64,000 nt of DNA, taken from Verrucomicrobiota bacterium. Its GTDB lineage: Bacteria > Verrucomicrobiota > Verrucomicrobiia > Opitutales > Opitutaceae. The DNA is taken from positions 1 through 64,000 of the forward strand of contig JADKHC010000018.1 of assembly GCA_016721945.1 (NCBI GenBank), given 5' to 3'. Numbering within the stretch: position 1 is the first letter of the stretch; each line of letters opens with the position of its first letter. Of this stretch, positions 36,188 to 45,644 are shown in pieces. The position numbers and the translations under genes are program-made. Below the pieces are notes generated by a model. The model made no database searches, had not been told where the DNA came from, and saw nothing but the letters and a program-made list of their open reading frames with translations.

Positions 36188-37076
36188 GACGCCCGAGAAG
36201 TTCTACCAGCTCTGCGCCAAGGCCGCCCTCATCGGCACGCTCCAGGCCGGCTACACGAACTTCAACTATCTCTCGCCGGTCGCCCGCTATGTCACCGAAC
36301 GCGAAGCGCTCCTCGGTGTTTCGATTTGCGGCATTCTTGACCGCCCCGACGTCCTCCTGAATCCCGACGTCCTTCGTAAGGCCGCCGAAGTGGTGAAGAC
36401 CGTCAACCTCATCGTCGCAAAAGCCATTGGCATCCGCCCGGCTGCGCGCACGACTTGCGTGAAGCCCGAAGGCACCGCCAGTTTGCTTCTTGGCACCAGT
36501 TCGGGTCTGCATCCACACCACTCCGTGCGCTACTTCCGTCGCGTGCAGACGAATGTTTACGATCCGATCTACAAGCATTTCAAAAAGAACAACGAGCACA
36601 TGTGCGAGGTGAGTATTTACGATCCGCACAAGCGCACGGAGATGATTACGTTCCCGGTTGAAGGCCCGGCTTTCGGCATTTACCGCGAAGACGTTTCCGC
36701 GCTCCAACACCTCGACTACATCCGCACCGTGCAGATGCATTGGGTGATGGCTGGCCGTCGCCACGAAGAATATTCACCCGGTCTGCACCACAACGTCTCC
36801 TGCACTGTCACGGTCCGTCGCGACGAATGGAACGACGTCGCCGACTACATCTGGAACAATCGCTCGACCTTCACCGGCATCGCGCTCTTCCAAGACAGCG
36901 GCGACAAGGCCTACGCGCAGGCTCCGCGCGAGTCCGTTGCCACGCCCGAGGACATCGAGAAATGGAACACTTTGCACTACAAGCCGGTTGACTACACCGA
37001 ACTGTGTGAGGACGAAGACATCACCGAGCTCAAGCAAGTCGCGGCCTGTGCTGGCGGCGCTTGCGAACTCGTTTGA
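36060..37076 (+). CDS. nrdJ: adenosylcobalamin-dependent ribonucleotide reductase, C-terminal part
   Basis: Continuation of the RNR gene in the shifted frame. Homologous sequence resumes at about 36137 with SGFQFCNLTTLSAAVAETPE, holding the second redox Cys. It ends in CAGGACELV, the C-x4-C tail that re-reduces the active site in RTPR enzymes. KPEGTASLLLGTSSGLHPHH is also typical. The first 77 bases of this open frame are an artefact of the insertion and have no proper start. Joined across 36091-36142 the two parts make a full-length enzyme. Confidence 0.83.
   Translation: MNLRKARPSPGAPRPRPPPAPARPARSGFQFCNLTTLSAAVAETPEKFYQLCAKAALIGTLQAGYTNFNYLSPVARYVTEREALLGVSICGILDRPDVLLNPDVLRKAAEVVKTVNLIVAKAIGIRPAARTTCVKPEGTASLLLGTSSGLHPHHSVRYFRRVQTNVYDPIYKHFKKNNEHMCEVSIYDPHKRTEMITFPVEGPAFGIYREDVSALQHLDYIRTVQMHWVMAGRRHEEYSPGLHHNVSCTVTVRRDEWNDVADYIWNNRSTFTGIALFQDSGDKAYAQAPRESVATPEDIEKWNTLHYKPVDYTELCEDEDITELKQVAACAGGACELV
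36091..36142. other. 52-base G/C-rich insertion breaking nrdJ
   Basis: Between VSG and FQFCNL codons lies a block almost solely G and C (GGGCGCCGCGCCCGCGGCCC onward). Removing exactly 52 bases restores GETVSGFQFCNL in one frame. It resembles the low-complexity tract at 12751-12913, so an assembly artefact is likely. Confidence 0.7.
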
Positions 37077-37087
37077 TGATGGGTGAG

Positions 37088-37150
37088 TGGCCTTTTTAGG
37101 CCATTTTTATAGGTCAGGCATACTCATGAAAATGTGAGTATGCCTTTTTT
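37088..37150 (+). terminator. double terminator after nrdJ
   Basis: TGGCC/GGCCA (37088-37103) is followed by T residues. Then AGGCATACTCA (37116-37126) pairs with TGAGTATGCCT (37135-37145) and runs into TTTTTT. The rest of the gap to 37390 shows no gene or clear site. Confidence 0.88.
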
Positions 37151-37390
37151 GTTTTAAACGAGGGAAGGTACGCCTTGGCCAACCGCAGTGGGCTGACGAT
37201 GGCGGTTAGTTGAGTACGAGATGCTGGCCGTTGGTTGGCGGCGTGGATTTTTATCGCCGTACGATAACCAAAGGATATCAGGATTAAGAAAGTCGGGCTC
37301 TGCGCGTAGAGAGAGTTAGCACTGCTATCGCAGCGACCGGATCTTCTCGTTTCAAAACCACCACCCCTATTCTGACGGCCGGGAATCACT

Positions 37391-38014
37391 ATGAAGACAC
37401 GTTTTCTTTCCGGTTTGTTAGCTCTCCTTACTATGACCACTGGTTTATTTGGCGCCTCTCGTGATGAACAATGGAAACTAGTCAACGAAGCCGCTGGCGA
37501 GGGCTTGCCGAAGACCGCCATCGAGCGGCTGGAGCCGATCATCCACGGTGCAGTAGCAGATAAAGCCTACGCTGAAGCGGTGCGCGCCATCGGCCGCAAG
37601 ATCGCGCTCGAAGGCACCATTCAGGGCAACAAACCCGAAGAGAAAATCACGCGCCTCGAAGCCGAACTCGCCAAGGCACCTGCGGCCATGAAGCCCGCGA
37701 TGGAGACACTGCTGGGCCACTGGTATTCGCAATATTTCCAGCACAACCGTTGGCGCTTCAACCAGCGCACGCAGACCGCGTCTTCGCCCAGCGCAGACAT
37801 CCAAGCTTGGGATCTTGCGCGCATTCTCGCCGAGATCGGCAAACACTTCGACGCTGCGCTTGCCGAGCCCGCGACGCTCAAAACTACGCCCATCGCCGCG
37901 TGGGATTTTCTGATCGATAAAGGCAATGTGCCCGACAGCTACCGGCCCACGCTTTCGACTTCCTCGCGTACGAAGCGATCGCGTTTTACCAGATGGGCGA
38001 ACAGGGCAGAATGA
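37391..38014 (+). CDS. alpha-2-macroglobulin family protein, N-terminal part (frameshifted)
   Basis: Signal peptide (MKTRFLSGLLALLTMTTGLF, no lipobox Cys) and a helical N-terminal segment. Authentic sequence ends near PDSYRPTL (about 37950); the last 20-odd codons are out of frame. In the frame of the next entry the text continues FDFLAYEAIAFYQMGEQG, so one T appears to be missing from the TTT run at 37953-37955. Restored, the gene is 37391-43326, about 1978 residues. A true mutation or a sequencing error cannot be told apart here. Confidence 0.8.
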   Translation: MKTRFLSGLLALLTMTTGLFGASRDEQWKLVNEAAGEGLPKTAIERLEPIIHGAVADKAYAEAVRAIGRKIALEGTIQGNKPEEKITRLEAELAKAPAAMKPAMETLLGHWYSQYFQHNRWRFNQRTQTASSPSADIQAWDLARILAEIGKHFDAALAEPATLKTTPIAAWDFLIDKGNVPDSYRPTLSTSSRTKRSRFTRWANRAE

Positions 38015-41000
38015 TGCCGGAGGATGCATTCGAAATTTCCACCGACGATCCGATCTTTGCGGACAAGGACGCGTTTCTCGCGTGGAAACCGCAGACCACG
38101 GACACGGCTTCACCGAAGCTCAAAGTCATCGCCCTGTATCAGACGATACTTCGCTTTCACCAAAAGGACGCTGACCGCTCGGCCTTCCTCGATGCCGATC
38201 TCGCGCGCCTGAACTACGGCTTCAACGTCGCTGTCGGCGAGGAGAAGGCTGAACGTTACGAAGCGGCGCTTGAGCGTTTCATCGCTGCCACGGCGAAGCA
38301 CGAAATTTCCGCCCGCGCGCTCTACATGCTCGCCAATCGTCGCAACACTGCCGGTGACGCCGTCGCGGCGCGTGAGCTCGCTTTGCGCGGCCTCAATGCG
38401 TTTCCAGACAGTTTTGGCGGTGGCGAGTGTTTCAACCTGATCCAACAAATCGAGTCGCCTGCGATCAGTCTCGCGACTGAGCACGTCTGGAATGCGCCGT
38501 GGGCCACGCTCGACGTCACTTATCGCAATCTCACGTGCGTCTACTTCCGCGCGGTGCCGGTTAATTTTGATGACTACATGAAGCAAACGCGCTGGGGTTA
38601 CGGCAATTTTGAGCAGGAGCGCATCGACGAGCTGCTTGCAGGGAAACCCGCACTTGCCTGGGACACGGTGTTGCCTACGACGTCGGATTTCAAATCGCGC
38701 ACGGAAAACGTGTCTGCGCCGACCACGCTCAAGCCGGGCTTCTACGTTATCTTTGCTAGCAGCAGTCCTGAGTTTTCCGAAACCAACAACGCAGTCAGTG
38801 TCTCCAGCGTTTGGGTGAGCGATCTCGCACTGGTATTGCAGACACGCCACGACAGTGGTGAGCAAATCGGCTTCGTGGTCCGCGCCGGTAGTGGCGAGCC
38901 CGTCGCAGGTGCGAACGTGCGCGTGTGGCAGCAAAACTCCGAAAGCTCGTTTACGCCGATCTCGCCCCTCAAAGCCGACGCAGACGGCCGCTTCGAGATC
39001 GTGGCGAAAGAGCAGTCCATCGTGATCCTCGCCGAGCACGATGGCCACGCGGTGCCGAGTTTGGAGGCGTTCATGAACTTTGATCGTGACACCACGGTGC
39101 GTGCTGACACGTCGACGGTCTTTTTCACTGATCGTGCGCTCTATCGGCCGGGCCAGACGATCAACTACAAAGGCGTGTCGATCCGTCACGATAAGGTCGC
39201 CAATAAATACGCTGCCATTGCCAAACTGAAGCTCACCGTCGTTTTCAATGATCCCAACGGCAAGGAAATCGCTCGCGCCGAACATTGTACCAATGACTAT
39301 GGTTCGTTCAGCGGTGTGTTCACCGCACCGCGCGACCGCCTGATGGGGCAGATGTCGATTCAGGTTCTCGGCCGCCCGAGCAACACCACGTTCAACGTCG
39401 AGGAGTACAAGCGTCCGAAATTCCAGGTTGTGCATGCCGAGCGGGCCGATGCCGCGAAACTCGACGCCCCGATCACGCTCACCGGCAAGGCCACCGCGTA
39501 CACCGGTGCCGCGATCGGTGGCGCGAAGGTCCAATGGCGCGTCGAGCGCGGTGTGCAGATGCCGTATTGGTGCTGGTGGTGGCACCCTGCGCCGTCCAAA
39601 GCCATCGCGCACGGCACCGCCGTGACCGAACCAGACGGCACCTTCAAGGTGACTTTCACCGCCGTGCCGGATCGCTCCGTGCCGGTGAAAAACGAACCCA
39701 CGTTTAGTTACACGATCCACACCGATGTGACCGACACGACCGGTGAGACCCGCTCGGCGTCCAGCACCGTGCGAGCTGGCTACACCACGCTCATCGCCGT
39801 ACTCACCACCGCCGAATGGCTGACGCCGGAAAACCCGGTCGAAATCTACGTCTCCACTCACACGCTCAACGGCATCGGGCGATCCGTACAAGGAAAGATC
39901 ACGGTCCACGCGCTCGCGCAGCCCGAGAAAGTCGCGCGCGCTCCATTGCAGCGCGAGCATCGCTGGTGGCAGGGCGCTGGCGAACCGCAACCCGATCCGA
40001 CCAATCCCAATTCGTGGGCGCTCGGCGAAAAAGTGGTCGAGCAGGCATTTGAGACCGAAGCTAATGGTTCGGCACGACTCGCTCCTTCGCTTCCGGCGGG
40101 CATCTATCGTATCTCTTTGGAAACTAAGGATGAGTTCGGCAAAGTGGTGACTGCTCGCCAAAATTTCGAAGTCGTCGATCTGCGTGCGCCGCGCTATGGC
40201 GTGAAGGTGCCGAATTACTTTGGTGCATCGACTTGGTACGCGGAAGCAGGCGGAAAGTTCTCCGCGCTCTGGGGTACGGGTTACGACTCGGGCCGGGCGT
40301 TTGTGGAGGTGGAGAGCGCGGGTAAGTTGCTCCAACGTTATTGGACTAAGGGCGATCGCACGCAGGCTGTTGTTGAACAGGCGGTCACCGACGAAATGCG
40401 CGGCGGGTTCACCGTGCGGGTGATGTACGTTCGTGAAAATCGTGCGTATTTCAACGAGCGCGTGGTGCAAGTGCCGTGGACGAACAAACTGCTATCGGTA
40501 CGCTGGGAGACGTTCCGCTCGAAGCTCCAGCCTGGCCAGAAAGAGACGTGGACTGCGGTCGTCACCGGCCCCGACGCGAAGCACGCCGCAGCCGAAATGG
40601 TTGCGACGATGTACGACGCATCGCTCGACCAGTATAAACCGCACAGTTGGATCAGTGGTTTCGGGATTTTCCGTTGGGAATACGACCGCTGCCGCGCCAA
40701 TTTTCAGAACGAGCTGGCTGATTTCCGTTTTGTTCATGGTGGCTGGCAGCAGGAGCATCGCAGCGTGTACTGGCAGTACCGTGCGTTCCCGTCGGAGATC
40801 GTGTCCGATGTCTGGAACTGGGAGGATAGGCAGATGGTGAAGTGCATGCCCATGCCGTGCTCGCCGTCGTCGCCGATGGGGGAATCAAGGGGTGGGATGA
40901 AACGGAGTCGGATGGCCGAGGAATCCTCAAAAGAGGGTAATAGCGCCGATGCCTCTGCGGCTAGTTCGGGTTTTGCTCCGAGTGAACCATCATCACCCTC

Positions 41001-43326
41001 TCAGCCCGATCTCACACAGGTTGCCGCGCGCAAGAATCTCAATGAAACCGCGTTCTTCTTCCCGCATCTCACTGCGGACGAAAAAGGCGTGGTGCGCATG
41101 ACGTTCACGATGCCCGAAGCTTTGACGGAATGGAAATTTATGGGTTTCGCGCACGACACGCAGCTACGCGCCGGCTTGCTCTCCGATACAGCCGTTACCT
41201 CTAAAGATCTCATGGTCGAACCGAATCCGCCGCGCTTTGTCCGCGAGGGCGACGCGATTGAGTTCACGGTGAAGGTCAGCAACCAGTCCGACCAGCCGCA
41301 GCAGGGCATGGTGAAACTCACCTTTGCTGACGCCGCCACGCTCGCGTCGGCCGACGCTGCGTTGGGCAATGTCGTGACCGAGCAAGCGTTCGACGTACCC
41401 GCGAAACAATCGCGCAGCTTCTCGTGGCGCATCGCTGTGCCCGATGGCATGAGCTTCCTGACCTACAAAGCGGTCGGCGCCACCGCGAAGTTCAGCGATG
41501 GCGAGGAAGGCTTTTTGCCTGTACTCAGTCGCCGGATACTTCTCACCGAGTCATTACCGCTGCCGATCCGTGGAAAATCGACAAAACAGTTCGACTTCGC
41601 GAAACTCCTCGCCTCCGGCAAGTCCGACACGCTTCGTAGCCAGTCGCTCACGGTGCAGATGGTTTCGCAGCCGGCGTGGTACGCCGTGATGGCGTTGCCG
41701 TACTTGATGGAATACCCCTACGAGTGCAGCGAGCAGATCTTCAATCGGCTCTACGCCAATGTGCTCGCCCGGCACATCGCGAACTCCGATCCGAAGATCC
41801 GCCGCATTTTCAATCTCTGGAAAAACACGCCGTCGCTCGATAGTCCGCTGGAGAAGAATCAGGACTTGAAGTCGGTAATGCTCGAAGAAACGCCGTGGCT
41901 GCGCCAGGCGAAGTCCGAAAGTCAGTCGCGTCGCAATGTCGGGCTCCTTTTCGATGGCAACCGCCTCGACGAGGAATCTGCCAGCGCGTTGAAACAGCTC
42001 GACGAGCGCCAGCTCCCCGGCGGACTTTGGTCGTGGTTCCCCGGCGGCCCGCCGAGCGAATACATTAGTTTGTATATTATGACCGGTTTCGGTCGACTCA
42101 GGCACCTCGGCGCGGAGATCGATGCGGAACCTGCGGTGAAAGCCGTTACCTCGCTCGATGCCTGGATGGACGAACATCACCGGAATATTCTCGCGACGCC
42201 ATCGCCCGAGAACTACGTGCCGAGCTACACCGACGCATTGTTCCTCTATGGCCGCAGCTTCTTCCTTGAAGACCAGCCAGTCGAAGATGAGCACAAGGCC
42301 GCCATCGATTTCTTCCTCGAACGGGCGCGCGAGCATTGGCTCAAAGTCGATTCCCGCCAGACCCAGGCGCACCTCGCGCTCGCGCTCCAGCGTTTCGGCG
42401 ACAAGAAAACACCGAAGGCAATCGCGCGTTCGTTGAAAGAACGCAGCGTGAGCAACGAAGAGCTTGGCATGTTCTGGCGCGATCTGGAGTTGAGCTGGTG
42501 GTGGTACCGCGCGCCGATCGAGACGCAGGCGCTGATGATCGAAGTCTTCGCCGAAGTCGCTGATGACCAGCAAGCCGTCGAAGACTGCAAAGTCTGGCTC
42601 CTGAAACAAAAGCAGACGCAGGATTGGAAAACGACGAAGGCCACGGCCGACGCGATCTACGGCCTGCTCCTGCGCGGCACGAACCTGTTGTCCAGCGATG
42701 CGCTCGTCGAAGTCTCGCTCGGTGGCCAGCCCATCAAGCCCGAGAAGGTCGAAGCCGGAACCGGCTTCTATGAACAAAAGTTTATTCGCTCCGAGGTCAA
42801 ACCCGCCATGGGTGCGATCACGGTGAAGAAAACCGACGACGGCGTGAGCTGGGGCAGCGTGCATTGGCAGTATCTTGAAGATATGGCCAAGGTCACGCCG
42901 CACGAAGGCACACCGCTGAAGTTGAAGAAATCGCTCTGGGTGAAGAAAACCTCAAAGAAAGGCCAAGAATTGGTGCCGGTAAATGGTTCGGTTTCGGTCG
43001 GCGACGAAATTGTTGTCCGCATCGAACTGCGCACGGATCGCGATATGGAGTTTGTCCATATGAAGGATCAGCGCGGCAGCGGTACTGAACCAGTGAATGT
43101 GTTAAGCGTATACAAACACCAGGACGGCCTGGCGTACTATGAAAGCACGCGCGACACAGCCTCGCACTTCTTCATCGATTACCTGCCGAAGGGCACGTAC
43201 GTGTTCGAATATTCGACACGCGTGCAGCTCAAAGGCGCGTACCAAACCGGCGTCGCCGAAATCCAGTGCATGTACGCCCCGGAGTTTAACGGCCACTCGG
43301 AGAGCATTCCGCTAGAGGTGAAGTGA
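37993..43326 (+). CDS. alpha-2-macroglobulin family protein, main part
   Basis: About 1780 residues of a bacterial alpha-2-macroglobulin. A chain of MG beta-domains (for example FTDRALYRPGQTINYKGVSI and AHYGVKVPNYFG-like segments) precedes the thioester domain YLMEYPYECSEQIFNRLYAN. The CSEQ motif (Cys codon at 41725) can form the Cys-Gln thioester that traps proteases. A helical complement-like domain and a C-terminal receptor-like domain follow. A Ser/Glu-rich stretch near 40890-41000 may be the bait region. Such proteins guard the periplasm or surface; the usual pbpC neighbour is absent. The start given is only the first in-frame ATG after the frameshift. Confidence 0.88.
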   Translation: MGEQGRMMPEDAFEISTDDPIFADKDAFLAWKPQTTDTASPKLKVIALYQTILRFHQKDADRSAFLDADLARLNYGFNVAVGEEKAERYEAALERFIAATAKHEISARALYMLANRRNTAGDAVAARELALRGLNAFPDSFGGGECFNLIQQIESPAISLATEHVWNAPWATLDVTYRNLTCVYFRAVPVNFDDYMKQTRWGYGNFEQERIDELLAGKPALAWDTVLPTTSDFKSRTENVSAPTTLKPGFYVIFASSSPEFSETNNAVSVSSVWVSDLALVLQTRHDSGEQIGFVVRAGSGEPVAGANVRVWQQNSESSFTPISPLKADADGRFEIVAKEQSIVILAEHDGHAVPSLEAFMNFDRDTTVRADTSTVFFTDRALYRPGQTINYKGVSIRHDKVANKYAAIAKLKLTVVFNDPNGKEIARAEHCTNDYGSFSGVFTAPRDRLMGQMSIQVLGRPSNTTFNVEEYKRPKFQVVHAERADAAKLDAPITLTGKATAYTGAAIGGAKVQWRVERGVQMPYWCWWWHPAPSKAIAHGTAVTEPDGTFKVTFTAVPDRSVPVKNEPTFSYTIHTDVTDTTGETRSASSTVRAGYTTLIAVLTTAEWLTPENPVEIYVSTHTLNGIGRSVQGKITVHALAQPEKVARAPLQREHRWWQGAGEPQPDPTNPNSWALGEKVVEQAFETEANGSARLAPSLPAGIYRISLETKDEFGKVVTARQNFEVVDLRAPRYGVKVPNYFGASTWYAEAGGKFSALWGTGYDSGRAFVEVESAGKLLQRYWTKGDRTQAVVEQAVTDEMRGGFTVRVMYVRENRAYFNERVVQVPWTNKLLSVRWETFRSKLQPGQKETWTAVVTGPDAKHAAAEMVATMYDASLDQYKPHSWISGFGIFRWEYDRCRANFQNELADFRFVHGGWQQEHRSVYWQYRAFPSEIVSDVWNWEDRQMVKCMPMPCSPSSPMGESRGGMKRSRMAEESSKEGNSADASAASSGFAPSEPSSPSQPDLTQVAARKNLNETAFFFPHLTADEKGVVRMTFTMPEALTEWKFMGFAHDTQLRAGLLSDTAVTSKDLMVEPNPPRFVREGDAIEFTVKVSNQSDQPQQGMVKLTFADAATLASADAALGNVVTEQAFDVPAKQSRSFSWRIAVPDGMSFLTYKAVGATAKFSDGEEGFLPVLSRRILLTESLPLPIRGKSTKQFDFAKLLASGKSDTLRSQSLTVQMVSQPAWYAVMALPYLMEYPYECSEQIFNRLYANVLARHIANSDPKIRRIFNLWKNTPSLDSPLEKNQDLKSVMLEETPWLRQAKSESQSRRNVGLLFDGNRLDEESASALKQLDERQLPGGLWSWFPGGPPSEYISLYIMTGFGRLRHLGAEIDAEPAVKAVTSLDAWMDEHHRNILATPSPENYVPSYTDALFLYGRSFFLEDQPVEDEHKAAIDFFLERAREHWLKVDSRQTQAHLALALQRFGDKKTPKAIARSLKERSVSNEELGMFWRDLELSWWWYRAPIETQALMIEVFAEVADDQQAVEDCKVWLLKQKQTQDWKTTKATADAIYGLLLRGTNLLSSDALVEVSLGGQPIKPEKVEAGTGFYEQKFIRSEVKPAMGAITVKKTDDGVSWGSVHWQYLEDMAKVTPHEGTPLKLKKSLWVKKTSKKGQELVPVNGSVSVGDEIVVRIELRTDRDMEFVHMKDQRGSGTEPVNVLSVYKHQDGLAYYESTRDTASHFFIDYLPKGTYVFEYSTRVQLKGAYQTGVAEIQCMYAPEFNGHSESIPLEVK

Positions 43327-43340
43327 GCGGTGGATCGGTA

Positions 43341-43390
43341 GGCCGTTTGCTTGCGAACGCACTTTGCAAAGTGCGAGCAAGCAAACGGCC
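43341..43390. terminator. 50-base hairpin after alpha-2-macroglobulin gene
   Basis: A 14-bp outer stem (starting GGCCGTTTGCTTGC) and a 9-bp inner stem around TTTGCAAA are separated by a small internal loop. It begins 14 bases past the stop. There is no T-run, so it may be a rho-type or RNA-stability element, or a repeat. Confidence 0.55.
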
Positions 43391-43407
43391 TGCGGAAACG
43401 AGAAAAC

Positions 43408-43440
43408 AAAAAAGCCGCGGAATTGAATCCGCGGCTTGAA
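43408..43440 (-). terminator. terminator for hsdR transcript (minus strand)
   Basis: AGCCGCGGA and TCCGCGGCT flank a short loop. On the minus strand the stem is followed by TTTTTTG. The same stem occurs at 51889-51922 behind gnd. Confidence 0.75.
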
Positions 43441-43580
43441 GTGAAGAGGCGAAATTTCGCCGAGTGTTAGCCAATAACTCAAAATGTTAGTGCTCTCCAA
43501 GCAGGAAGGCGAATGGTTCAATAATCCATTTCTAGGTCAAATCAGGTAATGCCGTCTCCAATTCTAGAAAATGGTGCTTT

Positions 43581-45644
43581 TTATAGGTTGGCCATGATGA
43601 CGGCTGGTACACAGGAAGGCGTTTTGAAATTACACCACCCTTTCTTTCTCGGTATATAGATATTTTGAAAGCTGGCGAAGGCCTTGCCGATTTCGTCAGG
43701 TTTGCCTAGATCGGCCACGGCGTCGGCGATTGAGTTGTGATACTTCAATCGGAGTAGCGGTGTCAGTTTGGTTTGGTCGAGCTCTTCCACTCCCACACTA
43801 ACGTAATGGGACAACACGAAATCTAGAAAGACCTGCTGCTTGCTGTTGAATTGGGTGCTGATCTCGACCTTCGCTTTCGCTGCGCGGTCGACCCTGGTTA
43901 ACGGCGGCAATAAATACGCCACGTAGGCGAGCACGTCAAAGAGGTCACTTTTCTCGGCGTCGATAAGGTGCTGCATCGCGACCAATTTGTCGTGACCGAA
44001 ATCTTTGTCGGCTAGGCCTTGCAGGAGTTTGGCTCTGGTATCGGGTGCGCTCCAGAGCGCGCGCAACTCGGCTTCGTTTTGAAAGAAGTCGGGCAGTTTG
44101 CCGAAGAGCAGGTCCATGAATTGTTGCGCGGACATCGGCGTGCCGTCGGGATGCCAGAAGGTCGTCATCATCATGTGCTGGATGGTGCGCTCCTTGCCGT
44201 CAGCGAGTTTCACTTTCACCCGCTTCTTTTTCTCGCACTCACACCTGATCTCACCGCAAACCGGACATGGTTCCACAAGACATTCACACGGCGTCTTGCC
44301 GCAGTCCTCGCACACTTTTGGCGGTTTCGTTTCGCACACACACGGACGCGCGCCGCAAACGGGGCAGGGGTCTTCGGCTTGCGGCGGGCCATCCCATTCC
44401 TCGTCGTGGAAATGATGATGGGCTTTCACGAAGTCATAGATCGTGAAGTAGTCCTTGCCGTCGTAGAGCCGCGTGCCGCGGCCGATGATCTGCTTGAACT
44501 CGATCATCGAATTGATCGGCCGCATCAGGACGATATTGCGGATATTGCGCGCATCCACGCCGGTGGAGAGTTTCTGCGACGTGGTGAGGATCGTCGGGAT
44601 GGTTTTCTCGTTGTCCTGAAACTCCCGCAGAAATTCCTCGCCCAGCTCGCCGTCATCGGCGGTGACGCGCTGGCAATAGTTCGGGTCTTTGCTGGTTTTG
44701 ATCTGGTTGATGTAATCGCGCACGGCCAGCGCGTGATCTTGCGACGCACAGAACACCAGCGTCTTTTCCCGCTGGTCGATCTGGCTCATGAAAATATCCA
44801 CGCGCTTCTTTTCGCGCGCAGGGATTTCGATCACCCGGTTGAATTCTTTTTCTTTATAGAGGCGGCCTTCGTCGACCTGGCCTTCAACCACGATGTCGTC
44901 CTTGGTGTAAACGTAGTCGTCGAGCGTGGTCTGAATCTGCTTCACGCGGAACGGCGTGAGGAAGCCGTCGTTGATGCCTTCCTTGAGCGAGTAGGTATAG
45001 ACCGGTTCGCCGAAGTAGGCGTAGGTATCGACGTTGTCCTTGCGCTTCGGCGTGGCGGTGAGGCCGAGCTGCACGGCGGGCGAAAAATATTCGAGGATTC
45101 CGCGCCAGTTGCTCTCGTCCTGTGCGCCGCCGCGATGACATTCGTCGATGACGATGAAATCGAAGAAGTCTTTCGGATATTCTCCAAAATAGGGCGACGG
45201 CTGACCATCCTTCATCGGACCCGACATAAACGTTTGGAAGATGGTGAAGAACACGCTGGCGTTCTTCGGTACGGAACCCTTTTTGCGGATATCCTCCGGT
45301 TTGATGCGCACGAGTGCGGCGTCTTCGAACGAGGCGAACGAGGTGAAATCGTTATAGGCTTGGGTGGCCAGGTTGTTTCGGTCGGCCAGGAATAGGATGC
45401 GCGGAAGGCGTATTGGCTCCCCGCTTTTCCATGCCGTCAGACTCCAGCGCGCTTGAAACAACTTCCATGCGATTTGGAAAGCGATGGAGGTTTTGCCGGG
45501 CCGGTGGCCAGCGTCAGAAGGATGCGGGTGTGCAGGCCGGCGATGCGCTCGAGCACCCGGTTCACGGCGATTTCCTGATAGAAGCGAATGGTCCAACTGC
45601 CGCTCTTGTCGGGATACGGCACAGCGGCAAAACGGTCGCGCCAC
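43581..45644 (-). CDS. hsdR: type I restriction endonuclease subunit R, motor and C-terminal part
   Basis: SF2 helicase motor and C-terminus of HsdR. Authentic sequence begins at GKTSIAFQIAWKLFQ (second half of Walker A); the upstream codons of this frame are spurious. Motif II reads DECHRGGAQDESNW, motif III GLTATPKR and motif VI QIIGRGTRL. The C-terminal part holds three C-x2-C-x4-C-x-C clusters (CPVCGARPCVC, CEDCGKTPCEC, CPVCGEIRCEC, about 44230-44370), probably zinc ribbons. The DNA-translocating subunit cuts unmethylated DNA with HsdM and HsdS. The gene is split by a one-base deletion in the Walker A codons near 45499. Confidence 0.87.
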   Translation of the reverse strand: MARPFCRCAVSRQERQLDHSLLSGNRREPGARAHRRPAHPHPSDAGHRPGKTSIAFQIAWKLFQARWSLTAWKSGEPIRLPRILFLADRNNLATQAYNDFTSFASFEDAALVRIKPEDIRKKGSVPKNASVFFTIFQTFMSGPMKDGQPSPYFGEYPKDFFDFIVIDECHRGGAQDESNWRGILEYFSPAVQLGLTATPKRKDNVDTYAYFGEPVYTYSLKEGINDGFLTPFRVKQIQTTLDDYVYTKDDIVVEGQVDEGRLYKEKEFNRVIEIPAREKKRVDIFMSQIDQREKTLVFCASQDHALAVRDYINQIKTSKDPNYCQRVTADDGELGEEFLREFQDNEKTIPTILTTSQKLSTGVDARNIRNIVLMRPINSMIEFKQIIGRGTRLYDGKDYFTIYDFVKAHHHFHDEEWDGPPQAEDPCPVCGARPCVCETKPPKVCEDCGKTPCECLVEPCPVCGEIRCECEKKKRVKVKLADGKERTIQHMMMTTFWHPDGTPMSAQQFMDLLFGKLPDFFQNEAELRALWSAPDTRAKLLQGLADKDFGHDKLVAMQHLIDAEKSDLFDVLAYVAYLLPPLTRVDRAAKAKVEISTQFNSKQQVFLDFVLSHYVSVGVEELDQTKLTPLLRLKYHNSIADAVADLGKPDEIGKAFASFQNIYIPRKKGWCNFKTPSCVPAVIMANL

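Noticed and set aside
38110..40470. 786-codon open frame antisense to the alpha-2-macroglobulin gene
   Set aside because: It is a shadow of the GC-rich coding frame on the plus strand, with Arg/His-rich composition and no motif.
41554..42903. 449-codon antisense open frame
   Set aside because: Same reason: mirror of the coding strand, no recognisable domain.
44019..45395. 458-codon plus-strand open frame opposite hsdR
   Set aside because: Antisense shadow of the helicase domain.
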